Positions 44,680-55,527 of a DNA stretch of 64,000 nt are shown here, piece after piece (the first letter of the stretch is position 1; each line of letters begins with the position of its first letter). The position numbers and the translations under genes were made by a program. Origin of the DNA: Cercophora sp. LCS_1. Lineage: Eukaryota; Ascomycota; Sordariomycetes; Sordariales; Lasiosphaeriaceae. The notes under the pieces were generated by a model. That model saw only the letters and a list, made by a program, of their open reading frames with translations. It did not search any database and had not been told where the DNA came from. The stretch lies in the NCBI GenBank assembly GCA_036250225.1, contig JAPZLL010000006.1, forward strand, positions 124,001-188,000. Direction: 5' to 3'.

Positions 44680-45388
44680 AACACAAATTTTCGAGCAAGA
44701 TGTCGAGGCGTATTGATCGGTAAAGGGATACTGACTTGAGGTTGAAGCGTGAGCCAATTTGCGCGGGATGCGGGGTCCAGCCGTTGACCACGTGCGGTCG
44801 TTTGGATTGAGTGGATCGCAGCCAGCGCTAAACAGACTTGTGAAGGTAAGGTTGGCAGTGTCGCCCATCTTCACCTGGCATACGTCCCGCGCTAGAAACC
44901 CCAACAGCCGCATCGACACCCGATCGCCTCACTTCCATGCTGCACGTCAATCTGTCAAAGCTCCCGGCTGCTACCCCAAATCGAAGGGGTCCCCCACACA
45001 ACCGTCGGCAATTGATAGCAGCCTTGCTATAGCCCACAGAAGCGATGACGACCCGAGGAGATCTGCCGCTATAGAAGGCTGTTATAAGCGGGGTTGCCGA
45101 TGTTTCCGAGAAAAATGCCGGCTTTTAGGGTTCGCAGATATTTCCTGGCAGGTGCTGGGGCTGTTGGTTGGCGTGCAAGGCGGAGGGACATCTGCCGAGG
45201 AGAGTCGGACGTAAATGAGAGCAAGTTCAGGAGAAGAGGATTGGCTAGGTACCTTAAGTTGCTCATGGAGCAGCCACGCAGCGAGACATTTGTATCCGTC
45301 AGTGCCTGCCTCAGTTGCGCCTTCCTTCCAGAATATAGACGACCATTCTGGCAGGAGCGTACGAAGGAGCAACATCTCCTCTGACACG
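44680..45388. other. Divergent promoter region, HET 3 and cutinase
   Basis: Contains both promoters; no separate gene recognised. Confidence 0.5.
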
Positions 45389-46104
45389 ATGCTGCTGCTC
45401 CTCTTTTTCATGTCGTGGATCGCCATCCTGGCTTCCGCCGCGCCAGTGGCGTCCGAGAAACGGCAAACATGGACGGGAATGTGGTCGAATGAGTTCAGCT
45501 ACACCGGATGCAAGCCGGTCATTTTCATTTGGGCGCGACAGACCTCGGCGCCGGGGAATATGGTGAGACAGATCGGCCCATCTCTCGTGAAACTCAGACT
45601 CACACCACGCAGGGTGTTTCGGTCGGACCAGCCCTCTCCAACGCTCTCAAAACATACTTTGGCCCCGAAAACGTGGCCAGTCAGGGCGTCAACTATCTGG
45701 CACTCATCGAGACTAATTTCTACCCCGGCGGCGCGCCACCATACGCGATCTACGAGATGCAGATCCTCCTCGCCAACGCGGCCATCTACTGCCCACAGTC
45801 GAAAATCGTGGTCGCGGGATACAGTCAAGGAGCAGCCATCACGCACCGCGCCGTGGAAAGCCTACCGCAGCAGGTCAGAGATCGCATCTCGGGCATTGTC
45901 ACGTTTGGAGACACGCAGGCCTTCCAGGACGGCGGGCGGATCAAGAATTACCCCCTCGAGAAAACATTCATCATCTGCAACACCGGCGACATGGTCTGCA
46001 TGGGTACCGCGTATATTGCGCCAACACACTTCCCCGAATACTATGTTCAGCGGGTCCCCGAAGCGGTTTCTTTTCTCGTCGGGCGAATCCTGCTTACACC
46101 ATGA
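45389..46104 (+). CDS. Cutinase (CE5)
   Basis: Predicted 221 aa from exons 45389–45562 and 45613–46104; intron 45563–45612 (GTGAGA…CGCAG, 50 nt) is phase 0. A signal peptide of about 20 residues (LLLLFFMSWIAILASAAPV) precedes a short KR-containing propeptide. The catalytic triad is Ser129 in the GYSQG motif, Asp184 in CNTGDMVCMGT and His197 in PTHFPEYY. The segment CKPVIFIWARQTSAPGNMG provides the oxyanion-hole region and a first disulfide Cys. The enzyme hydrolyses cutin or other polyesters outside the cell; fungal pathogens and saprotrophs use it on plant cuticle. The length matches the family and nothing appears broken, in contrast to the neighbouring pseudogene. Confidence 0.95.
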
Positions 46105-46405
46105 GCCTTTTTTTTCTCTACATCTCAATAACTCACGTCTAATCGTCCCGTTTTGCGGAGATGCATCCACAATGAGGGTTCCTACAAGGTCACTGGAAGC
46201 TGACAAGCCACTTGCCTGATCCGTGGCTGAGTTTCAACCTCACCATTCGGCGGCAAGGCACCAACCAGCGACCAGTGCTGCGGCACTCGACATAGAAGAC
46301 ATGTGACTTTTTCCAGGACGAGCGGGGTATCGCGTGCCCGTCCTTACTTAGTTCACTTCCTGGTCTTGTTCCTGAGATTCTTGGTAAAACTTCAGAGCCC
46401 TCGCA
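46105..46405. other. Intergenic
   Basis: 3' flank of the cutinase gene and 5' flank of the pseudogene; nothing recognised. Confidence 0.5.
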
Positions 46406-47949
46406 ATGGATGACGATACGAGGATTAATATCGCCGCAGTCACTATTGGTTCCGCCATCGCTTTGGCATCGCTTTTGCTCGGCATTGGTCAGCTCTTGTC
46501 CCAGGTGTTCGGTTCCATAGAAGGCTATCGGCGTTGCCAGCCTTCGGTCCTGGGCAACTTCTGGTCGCAGAAAAAGAGGACACGCTGGAGATGGACCCAA
46601 TTCCGACTGGAACACATCTTCACGACTCCTGAGATTGCTCTTGTCTAGCCGACCCGGCCTTCCGCCATGTTCGTCGTAGACTCACTGGATCCTGAACCTG
46701 CCCGCGCGGATATCGACAGGAAGGCACCCATCAACGAACTGGTCTGTTGAATACCGTTCCTGCGATCTGTTGCCGAACAACACAGGGAGCTCAAGGCAGG
46801 TCCGGCTCCCTTTACGTCCCTACCTATGCTTTTTGAGCCTTCTACCACGTTATCCGACAACGCGGTTCTGGCTCGATGTATGGGCATGATGTGGACCGAG
46901 TTCAAGCCCGCAGGGTGCGTACTGGAAGCGCAAAGCGACGACCATGTCTTTTCCTCTACCGTTATCAGAGGACTCGGGCTCACGCTTAGCTACCGCCGTC
47001 TTGGGAATTCTAGGAAATTCATGCTGGGAGAGCAGCCGGTCCCCGACACGTTCGTGTGCTCAACCCAAACAGACATGATGTGGTTTGGCATCTTGCCTGG
47101 AAACGTAGAGCTCGCGTTGCCGAATCTCGCAATCGGGACAAACGAGGATATCCAACACACCCTAGCCCAGCTGGACCATACGGGAAGAGCAGGCGAGGTT
47201 CTCGCAAATCTCCAGCGAGAGGATCATCATCGGCTGCACGGGTTCTGCGACATTGTTCCGATGGTGGCGCCCTGGCCGCGGCAACTGAGACCAACCATAA
47301 ACCCTCACCCGCGTCCTTGCCCATGCACCCACGGCCTGACTTGGTATTGCGTGGTGTATCGCGCTTTTCATGACCGCCTCAAGCACTACAACGCCACGAA
47401 GGACCCGGTCCCAGTGCCTGATGACTACCTGTCGGCACGCTGGGTGCAAAGGACGTACCAAACCCCGCACGACAAGTTCGGCGACGTATAGGACGGTATC
47501 AGTCCCGATCTGAACAAACGGGAAGCGGCCTTCTTTGAAGCGCTTGAATCGCACTATGAGAGGACGATGCAGTGCTTCCTAGACAAGACCACCGGCGACA
47601 AGCCGGCGTTTGCATACATGGATCTGTTGCGGCGCATATCCGCGAGGCCCTACGTTCGTACCACGATGCATAGCAGAGGGTGGACAACAATGCTTTGAAC
47701 CGGAAGGATTTCATGGTTGATCGGCCGTGGCGAGGCGAGGCGATGGTCTTGTATTGGGAGTACATGCGGTACTATGTGCGTTATTTGCGGGAAAGGGGGT
47801 ATGAAGGTGATGATGCTACGGTGGAAGAAGCTTCGATCATTCTTGTGTTCCACGCGTTTCTCTGGCAACGAACACATGTTGGGCTAGTCAATGAGCCAGC
47901 CCTTCCGCCCAGGTTTTACGGGAGTGGTTTGCCTGTTTCTATCGGCTAA
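46406..47949 (+). pseudogene. Broken membrane-anchored conserved fungal protein
   Basis: One reading frame runs as protein from 46406 but is interrupted by TAG (46646–46648), TGA (46748–46750) and TAG (47489–47491); near 47676 it then loses one base and continues to the stop at 47949. The N-terminus has one membrane segment (IAAVTIGSAIALASLLLGIG), then FGSIEGYRRCQPSVLG and KKRTRWRWTQFRLEHIF. The C-terminal part has FMVDRPWRGEAMVLYWEYMR. I know this layout from a large family of uncharacterised ascomycete proteins. Each stop could arise by a single C-to-T or G-to-A change, as in repeat-induced point mutation, but that is inference. Confidence 0.75.
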
Positions 47950-48116
47950 AGAGACTTTTAGTTTGCTACTGTTCCTGTGGCTAGGATCCAAGAGGGATAA
48001 GTTGGTTGGTTTCAAGGAAGAAGGGGTGCAGGCCGAGGCTAGACGACCATTCAGTCTATGTGTGTGTAGAGATGGGAAATTGTTCCCCTGTCGTCTCTAG
48101 TGAGCGTGGCGCGTCC

Positions 48117-50287
48117 TCATGCATCTTGCCTGTTCCCCGCAGAAGCGTCTAGAACATCATCTTGCTCGTCCTCTGTCAGCGTGTCTGAACTGCCTCCTGC
48201 CCCAAATGTTCCATAACCTTGGCCGTCTGAGAACTGAGAAGATGGCTGAGGGGTGAGCTGGCCCTCTAACATGACGAAGCTGGCAATTAGAGAGATAGAG
48301 CAAAACGCGACACCTAGCACTACAACAATTTCAGCTCAAATGCAGTTTCTCGAAGTTCAAGAGATAACTTACGCCAAACCCAGGGAAAGCTCTCCGTATA
48401 CCCCAGCCGCACCGTCTTTGCGATATCCTCGGGCAAATCCTTGATGCCCTCAAGACTTGACGTAACATTGCGAATAATCTCATCGGCATTGGGCAATCCC
48501 TTGAGGTCCTCTCTCAAGATGCGCCGAGCTGACACGCTGATGAGTGTTGCAGCTGTGCTGACGCCCGTTAGGCTACCGATATTCATGGCGAGGTAGAAGC
48601 CAGATGTTGAGACGGCCATGTGTTCCGGCTCGACACTTGCTGCAAGGCCGATGAATGCGGCAGAAAGAGAGATCCCAAAGGAGAATCCAACGGGGAAGCA
48701 AAGACAGATCGTGTCGAGCCAGCCGGTTTCGCCGCGCCATCTGATGAAGATGACCAGGAAGGTGATGAGGGAAATGACTGTTGCGATGTTGATCACAAGA
48801 CGGTATAAGCCAGTCCTGGGAGTTGTTAGTCTTCGGGCTTGGCATTTCAGAGGTTAATAGGGCTTGCCGCTTGATGATGTATCCGCTAGTGAGACCGCCA
48901 GCGATAGTTCCCAGAGTACTGAACGCTATTCGAAGGGCTGCTGTCGTGCTTGTATCGCCGTTCTCGATCCTGAAATAGAGTGGGACTGTGGTATAGAACT
49001 ATGCGCTCTCGTCAGTGAACGCTGAGCACAGCAGGACGCGATGCATACCGCCATGATTATGGCACCCTGCGTAAACTGCACGCAGTACGACGTCGCCACG
49101 TTGCGCCGAACCAGCATCCTGAGAGGTAAGATTGGTTCTTGTGCGACAAAGGCTTCAACACCAAGGAATATGAGCAAGAACCCAAACCATGAAGACAAGG
49201 GCAACAGAGTCCAGGGATCGTGGATGGCAGTCTCGGGATCCCGCTGCATCCTGTCGTAAAACAACAGCAATGCCAGATTGGCAACTCCGAGGGTGATGGC
49301 ACCCGAGAAGTCGATTCTTTTGAGCTTTGACTCGTTGGCGCTTTCGGCTTCATCGAAGGTTTTCGTTTGCGGTGGGCTTGGCAGGGAGAGGTCCTTCCAC
49401 AAGTACAAGAGGCCGAACAACATGAATGGTGCTGGAAGGAGAAGAGACCTAGTTGCACGGTCAGCAAGCCCCAGCATATCTGCTGTCAACATACCATCGC
49501 CAGTGAAAATTGTCCGCGATCAAGCCGCCAATAGGCAGGCCAGTGGATCGTCCTATCTGGTTGACGGCGTAGACATAACTCCGCCAGACGGCGACATCCT
49601 CAATAGGAACCAGATCTGTCCCGTGTTAGGTCATCGTCTTCGATGCTTCGAGTCAACACTCACCAAGAATGATAGTCGAGATGAGCGCCATCATCCCCGC
49701 GTTGCCCATGCCGGCGACAGTGCGGCCGGCCAAGACCCAGGGGAACGAAAATGCGCAGCCACTAGGTGGTTGCATCGCATTAGCTGATCAAGCTTCCGAG
49801 GTTGTGCAAGACCCTATTACCCGATGATGCTACCGATCAAGGTGCACGAATATGCGACAAGGAGGAGTGGCTTTCTCCCGAAAATGTCGCTCAGCTTGCC
49901 ATACTGCGCCGGGTTAGCTTCGCTCGTCTCGTGGAGAGTGCGGTAATATCCCACCAACGCTTGGGTGGCGATGAGTCCCATGGTGTAGGACGTGACAATC
50001 CAGCTGGCAGAGCTCAGCTTGTTGAAGTCCGAGGCGACAGCGTGGAACAAAGTGAACAAAACGGCGCTGTCTGAGTTCACAACAAAAACGCCGAGAAGCA
50101 GGACCCCCATGGTCGCCCACGGGATCTCTTCGGCTCCAAACCGGCGGATGGCGTCTGGAGAGAGAGACACATCTCCACTCCCGTTCTCGGTGCAGCTCGA
50201 TGCGTCATCGTCCATTGTGAGGAGGGCTTGTCGCTCGCAGTCGAGCAGAGTTGGGTTTGCCACAGGGGGGGGCGCGAGGGTCGTCAT
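48117..50287 (-). CDS. MFS transporter, drug/H+ antiporter-like
   Basis: Predicted 601 aa from eight exons: 49955–50287, 49821–49903, 49664–49761, 49495–49615, 49049–49448, 48868–48998, 48373–48815 and 48117–48313. Seven introns are 46–59 nt and all phases agree. The intron at 48816–48867 begins GCAAGC, a GC–AG intron. The major facilitator signature between helices 2 and 3 is YGKLSDIFGRKP, reached only after removing an in-frame 51-nt intron. Further helices include WVLAGRTVAGMGNAGMMALI and IGGLIADNFHWRW, giving about 14 membrane segments as in DHA2-type or vacuolar basic amino-acid (Vba) transporters. The substrate cannot be predicted. The N-terminal 80 residues are hydrophilic and cytosolic. 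Confidence 0.9.
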
Positions 50288-50983
50288 GGTCAGCAATGAG
50301 GTTCGGGAAGGGAAAATTGAGGGCTTTGGAGAGACATCGCTTTCTGAGCGGGGGAAGGGCGGCTTCCATCTTTTCAAGTGGCAATGCTGTCTTGGATGGG
50401 GCTGGTGTCTCGGATGTTGCGCAAAGTCTGAGACATTCGGCTCTCCACGGTAAACGGGATTTCGCAATTGGGCGGATGTGTCGTTCCTTCCCTGATCTGG
50501 GACTCCAGCACCCCCACTGACTGCGAGATTTGCGTATTTTGTACGAGCGAATGCGCTGGAATTCTCAACTTCTAAGCCATTTGCTATGAGTCTTTCCGCA
50601 AAACCCTAGCAATCACGGGATATCTTGCGTGGTTTCGAACTCCTTTCATCACTTGATGGTCACTTTGGATCGGGAAGCGCCTCGGCACAGCTGGTGATTT
50701 CGGCATCGGAACCGAGGTATGATGCCGCTGAAGCGAAGTTGTGTGTCACCGACAAAGAAATGCAGGTGGTACCAAGCAGCCCTCAGCAACACCAACTTTC
50801 AAAATGCGCTTCTGCAGAGTGCGTACCTACCTAGGTTTACTCTAGATGTTAAACTTTCACACACCCAGCACCATCAAGGTATTTATTCAGCCCTGGCCAC
50901 AATTAGGTAGCCTCTATTCGTCCTACGAATTCTTTTCTCTTTGCAACAACTGTTCATTTGCTCCGCTTAGCGCCGTCAACAAC
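50288..50983. other. Divergent promoter region, MFS and hypothetical gene
   Basis: Contains the MFS promoter and the 5' flank of the plus-strand gene at 50984; no gene recognised. Confidence 0.5.
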
Positions 50984-51598
50984 ATGGGCTCCCCGACCAA
51001 AGACAACGGAAACTTACAGCCTCGGCGACCCATCTGGTTGCGCTGGACGAGATCATCATCAACTCCGCAAAACCAACAGGAAATGCCCCCGCCAGCATAC
51101 CCAGGTCCTCCGGCCGATCCGCTGATGGTCATTCTCGATGCGAAGCTAGAAGAAGCCATGACGGAGACTAAGATGCAGGCACAAGAAGAGATCGAGCGAG
51201 CGTTCGATACCTTTGACTTTCTAAAAGCCGAAAAGGAGAGGGAGCAAAACAGGCCGAGGTTCCCACGGCTACAGCGTGTATCGAGCTACACGTACTCAAG
51301 TCGAGAGCCCGCCCTCATTGCAGCAAGAAGCCTACACTTCAAAAGAGTGGGTCGATGGACTTTGCGGAGAGAGATCGCCATCATGAGTGACTACAACGTT
51401 CGGAAGCGGGAGATTGAGCAAGGCATGATTGGTGTAGATACTGTCGATGCGTGGAATCTAGGGGGTGTGCCGGAAGCCATGCCGCGATTTGAGGACGCAG
51501 TGGAACTCCCAGCTACTGTAATGTCGGTATCACTGAGCGTAGGTAATCCGACTATGAATTTCTGGACGACCCGTCAAGCTTCGCATAAAGCAAACTAA
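50984..51598 (+). CDS. Hypothetical protein
   Basis: Single exon, 204 aa from the ATG at 50984 (MGSPTKDNGNLQPRRPIWLR). The frame is open further upstream to 50846, but the longer leader looks non-coding and this ATG has a better context (CAACATGG). The protein has a Pro-rich segment (MPPPAYPGPPADP), then a charged helical stretch of about 45 residues (LEEAMTETKMQAQEEIERAF and following) that may form a coiled coil. There is no signal peptide or membrane helix, and no family was recognised. It could be a lineage-specific gene; coding status rests on frame length and amino-acid composition. Confidence 0.5.
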   Translation: MGSPTKDNGNLQPRRPIWLRWTRSSSTPQNQQEMPPPAYPGPPADPLMVILDAKLEEAMTETKMQAQEEIERAFDTFDFLKAEKEREQNRPRFPRLQRVSSYTYSSREPALIAARSLHFKRVGRWTLRREIAIMSDYNVRKREIEQGMIGVDTVDAWNLGGVPEAMPRFEDAVELPATVMSVSLSVGNPTMNFWTTRQASHKAN

Positions 51599-52037
51599 GG
51601 TACCCACCTCAGTCGGTTGATCTATTTCGGTCAATAAAGGAGAAAACGAATCAGCCTATGGCCGTCTCAGCTTACTACGATATACTAGGTATCTCATCGC
51701 CCAACTCTCAGGCTGTCAGTCTCTTGACGCCATGCTGTTACGATACCTTTCAGCTGCTGAACCGGATTGTATTCTCAAAGCATCGAAGTTATCAAGGTGC
51801 GTGTCGAAAATGATTCCGCACTTCAAAGTACATTCTCGTGACCTTTTGTTTATTTTTTACCTTTTGAAACATTCTGGTACACTCCCAACGAATTAAACAA
51901 AAAAAACTCAATCAAGGTTAAAAGTGAATCCAACGTGAGAAACCCCCCTAGGCTCATTCATTCATCATATAACCCGTCTCCCAACTTTTGCATCCCCCAT
52001 CGTATCCAAAATCTCACCATCCCTATACACCCACAAT
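51599..52037. other. Intergenic between convergent genes
   Basis: 3' flanks only; AT-rich near 51840–51920. Nothing recognised. Confidence 0.5.
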
Positions 52038-53059
52038 CTACCAGCATTTGTGGGGCCTCGACTGGGCGAGGCAGAACTTGACGGCGATTATGGTCTTGTT
52101 GGAGCCAAAGAGGTGGCATTCCGTGCTGTCGTCAAAGACCTTGTGCGGGGCGACGGGAGAGAACTCGACATGGATCATGGATACGTTTTCCATGAGCACT
52201 CGAGAGTGGTCCGGAAACCCGCTTGGGGTCCAGGGTGTTGGGGGAATGGTACCGTCCGACAAGAGATAGGCAGCACAGTCGTCCGATCTGCCCTGGTCGT
52301 TGCTTGTTTTGCAGTAGAGCGGCTGGGCAGCTGATGAGTAGAAAGGATTGATGACAAGATCCTGGACCGCGCAGTAGTACGAGTACGGTAACGTGTTGTA
52401 CTTGTATGATGGGGCGAGGTCTTTGAGCTTTTGCATAAAGGGCTCGACGAGGACGCGTTGAAGGGGCTCACGCCGGCTGAGGCGCGATACGTATGTCCGG
52501 TATCATACACAACAATAATATCTGTCTGAACTACCGTCGATGGTCCGTCAGTTGAGATGTGGGGGTCAAGGACAAAGAAAGCACTGACAGAGCAACGCGA
52601 CACTCGAAAGTCCTACCGACGCTACGAGGAGGACTCTTAGAAGCCCCCATAATCGCGGTGGAAGATGAGAAGGACTGTGCCGGATATCGATGTTGTAGGC
52701 GAGAGGGCGAGCTGTCTGAGATAGGGGGCACCGCCGCCCCGAGAGCTTCGAAGAAAGCCCCACTGGAGAGATTCAAGACTCTGGGACACGGCCACGCCAA
52801 CGAAAGCAGTCAAGAAACCCTGAATGGCACTGACGATGGTGATGGTGGTGCTGATGCCGTATTTGAGGTAGCTCGGCGGGGAACCTCTCTCCTAGGATAT
52901 GGTTTCCGAGCGCCATGTCAACAGAATGACGGCTACCATGCCTAGCAGCGCAATGGTGGAGAGGACGGCTTTCGACACCGGCTTGGCCATCCACCAGACT
53001 CCACGTATGCCAAATTCCGGTCGGTCGCCAATGGCTACTCGGTGCGGCGATCGCAACAT
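52038..53059 (-). pseudogene. Broken multi-helix fungal membrane protein
   Basis: From an ATG at 53059 the minus strand reads GVWWMAKPVSKAVLSTIALL, ending a membrane helix at LLTWRSETIS. It then meets an in-frame TAG and continues in the same frame with YLKYGISTTITIVSAIQGFL and SLESLQWGFLRSSRG. Further on the frame must shift to read SHLPPRLWGLLRVLLVASVG. It shifts again by one base after GVSPFNAS to read FMQKLKDLAPSYKYNTLPYS through to the stop at 52038 (HLFGSNKTIIAVKFCLAQSR). The order of parts matches a recurrent ascomycete membrane-protein family with an extracellular C-terminal domain, whose function is not known. At least one stop and two or more frameshifts make it a pseudogene. Confidence 0.7.
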
Positions 53060-53674
53060 TGTGCCGGAAGTTGTCGTAGGTATGCGTTGGACGAAAGGAA
53101 GTGAACAGCGGCAACGACGGAGATGGATTTTCTTCGACAGATCGAGAGGGCGCCCCGCATTCTGTCTCTCCTTTTGTCAGCTAATATCCTTGAGCTGAGC
53201 GGCAGTTAAGCCACCTGGCCATGTGGTCAGCGCTGGAATCCAGGGGTCCATGACGACATGCTCTCCGCTGATGCAAAGCAAAGTTGGAGGCGCTTCCAAG
53301 CTCCCACCAAGGAACCGCCGATTGACCTTGGCGCAGAATAAATTAGCTGACGTAGAGCCATCCGCCCTGAATTTTGCAGACGCAAAGCTTCGGATATGTA
53401 ATTAGGGTGCAGTTGGCTGAGTTGCTGTTGCAATAGTTCAGCCCTGTGCCAGCATGCCAAGTCATGGCAGTTTTCAGCCCCCAACGGCCTAAAGGGGTGC
53501 CAACAATCGTCGGTGGCGTCTTGCCAGTCAGTGCCTTTGAGACGCGGCCAGGGCGAAAGAGTTTTGGTTGATATATTGCTTCCCATCCCGCGTCATATTC
53601 GCATTGACACTTCTCAGTCGAGAGACACCGCCGGCTCGCTCACTCGTTTGAACTACCTACACACTCGTTTCCGC
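53060..53674. other. Intergenic
   Basis: A 119-codon minus-strand frame at 53227–53586 has no recognised features; I do not call it a gene. Confidence 0.4.
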
Positions 53675-54060
53675 TGACGTTAATAGGAAACAAGCTTCGC
53701 TCTTCCACCCCAGAGGCCATGTCTTTGCATCTTGCGGTTATTTTCTTCCTTTCCATCCCCCTTGAGTTGAGACTTTGAGATGCTCACTCAGGGGTTGTTC
53801 CGACTGTCAGTTCCCAAGGACAGAAATGGCATCGCGCCATAGCTGCAGTCCTAGATAGCGTAGAGAGATAAGCAGCGAAGTGGCTGAGGCCGACCCCTAT
53901 CTCCGAATCTAGGCATCGCAGTGGCAGTTGCCTGACGGATAGGCGTAAGCCACGGCGGCTGCGCTCATATAGCGCTTGTTTCCTTTCGGACGTCCAAGGC
54001 CTCGTCATGTTTTTGATTTTCTTTTTTCTTTCTTACCTTTGATTCAAGCCAGGAAATTTT
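53675..54060. repeat. Direct repeat, copy A of an ankyrin-gene 3' flank
   Basis: Matches 56865–57230 in the same orientation over about 350 bp with scattered differences, many of them C/T or G/A (for example shared blocks CTTTGAGATGCTCACTCAGG and CCTATCTCCGAATCT). It is the 3' flank of the ankyrin gene, present here without the gene. Confidence 0.8.
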
Positions 54061-54478
54061 TTTTTTTTTTTGCGCCCTCAGCAATGAGGCCCGTCTGGTA
54101 TCTCAGATTTGGAAAAGATTGTCACGCGAGATCGACCCGTACCCGGGAATGCACCGGGCGAGCGAAAGGTCGATCAATCGATGCGAAGAATAAACTTAAG
54201 GTTGTGGTGATTGTGGTTGGTCGTGATTAAGGTAGTCTCTTCCCTGCGCCGAATTACCAGTGGTTTGGATCGTAGCCGTATCTCGTGGTGAAGACAGGCG
54301 ATGAACGACAGATACCTTATCTAGCAGTTGGGTTAATTTCCCATTGATTGCTCCTCTCAACGGGGACAAAATCAGGGGAAGCTTAGGAAGTCAACAAAAA
54401 GATCACCACAGCTCGCCGCCTCGCCCAGAACTACAAATGGAAAAGGACGTTTCGTGAGCCAGACCCATCTCAGAGAGC

Positions 54479-54562
54479 TTCACGCCACTAGACCCATTCT
54501 CCCAAGCGACGCTGGGAGAGATAGTCGGCAGCCACATTGTGGCCTTCAGCCCGAGCAAGCTG
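54479..54562 (-). pseudogene. Relic of an ankyrin gene 3' end
   Basis: The minus strand reads QLARAEGHNVAADYLS, almost the same as QLARAEGHNAVANYLS near the end of the Clr5–ankyrin protein encoded at 57344–59783. A one-base loss after that point brings an early TAG at 54488–54490, while homology continues to the old stop codon. Only about 28 codons remain. Confidence 0.75.
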
Positions 54563-54950
54563 CGGTTGGGTTGCTACAACTAAAGTCTTGGGATGGTTTA
54601 GCATGTCTATTTCAATTCACCATTCTACTACTGCCCTGCTCTCCTGTCTTGTTTGATACTCGTAGCGTTTTACCAAAAGGGCCCGGGATCGCGAGTAAAT
54701 ATATACCTATTTACACAATCTAGCACCCTCCAGAGATTCCTCGATGCCGAAATAACACACTTACTTCACTCTTACATCTTGCGGGTGTTAGTAACCAATA
54801 TCTGACGTCACTTGGATGCACAACAAGAGCTGGTATGTACACATATGATCCTCAAGCCCGTCAGGAAAGCATTGACATGCCAGCAAACTACAGTTAGCTC
54901 GGTCGCCCGCGCCTTCCTTGCAATCAAGCCGTCATTTTGGTCATCTATTC

Positions 54951-54976
54951 TCATCATCATCATCATCATCATCATC
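54951..54976. repeat. TCA trinucleotide microsatellite
   Basis: More than eight tandem TCA units. Confidence 0.85.
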
Positions 54977-55227
54977 ACGTTGTAACGATGTATCATGCGT
55001 AACATACCTATAAGTTCTAGGATTCACGCAGGGTAGGGCATGATGCAGCTTGGTAGCGCCAGCCACATCAGCGGCTGGCGATCAAAGACTCCACTCGCAA
55101 ATGGTACTCTTGGCGCATGCGGTACAAGCAGTGGTTGATAGCCGCCATAAACGTGTTACACCAAGCCTTGACGGGGAGCTCAGGTCACTGTCCAACAACT
55201 GAAACTGCAAACACTGGTGTCGTCTAG

Positions 55228-55425
55228 GGGGAACATAATTGATAAGGGCGGCTGGCCAAAAAAGAGGTCGGCTTGACTTCTTAGAAAAGTACCTAGATAC
55301 CATACCTATGCCATCCGGAGTGTTGTTGGCTGGTGTAGTGCGAGGATTTTTTTTTTAAAAAGTATCCGCCAGCGGTTTTATTGAGCCCCAAAGTTACATT
55401 CCGACTAGTGACGCGAGGAGAGATT
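55228..55425. repeat. Direct repeat C, 3' flank of the methyltransferase gene
   Basis: Similar in the same orientation to about 60680–60870 (shared blocks ACCTAGATACC, TTGGCTGGT and CATTCCG). Confidence 0.75.
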
Positions 55426-55527
55426 TTGCTGTTATCCAACCAACATAGTCAGCTTCGAGTCTGGGGATCAAAACCGATACCTTAACAACCGCCCCGACTC
55501 TCTCACATATGGAATCTGTGATCCGAT

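Larger units (their letters stand above)
54061..55227. other. Residual sequence of duplication unit 1
   Basis: Apart from the ankyrin end relic and a TCA microsatellite, no gene is recognised between the two duplicated flanks. Confidence 0.4.
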
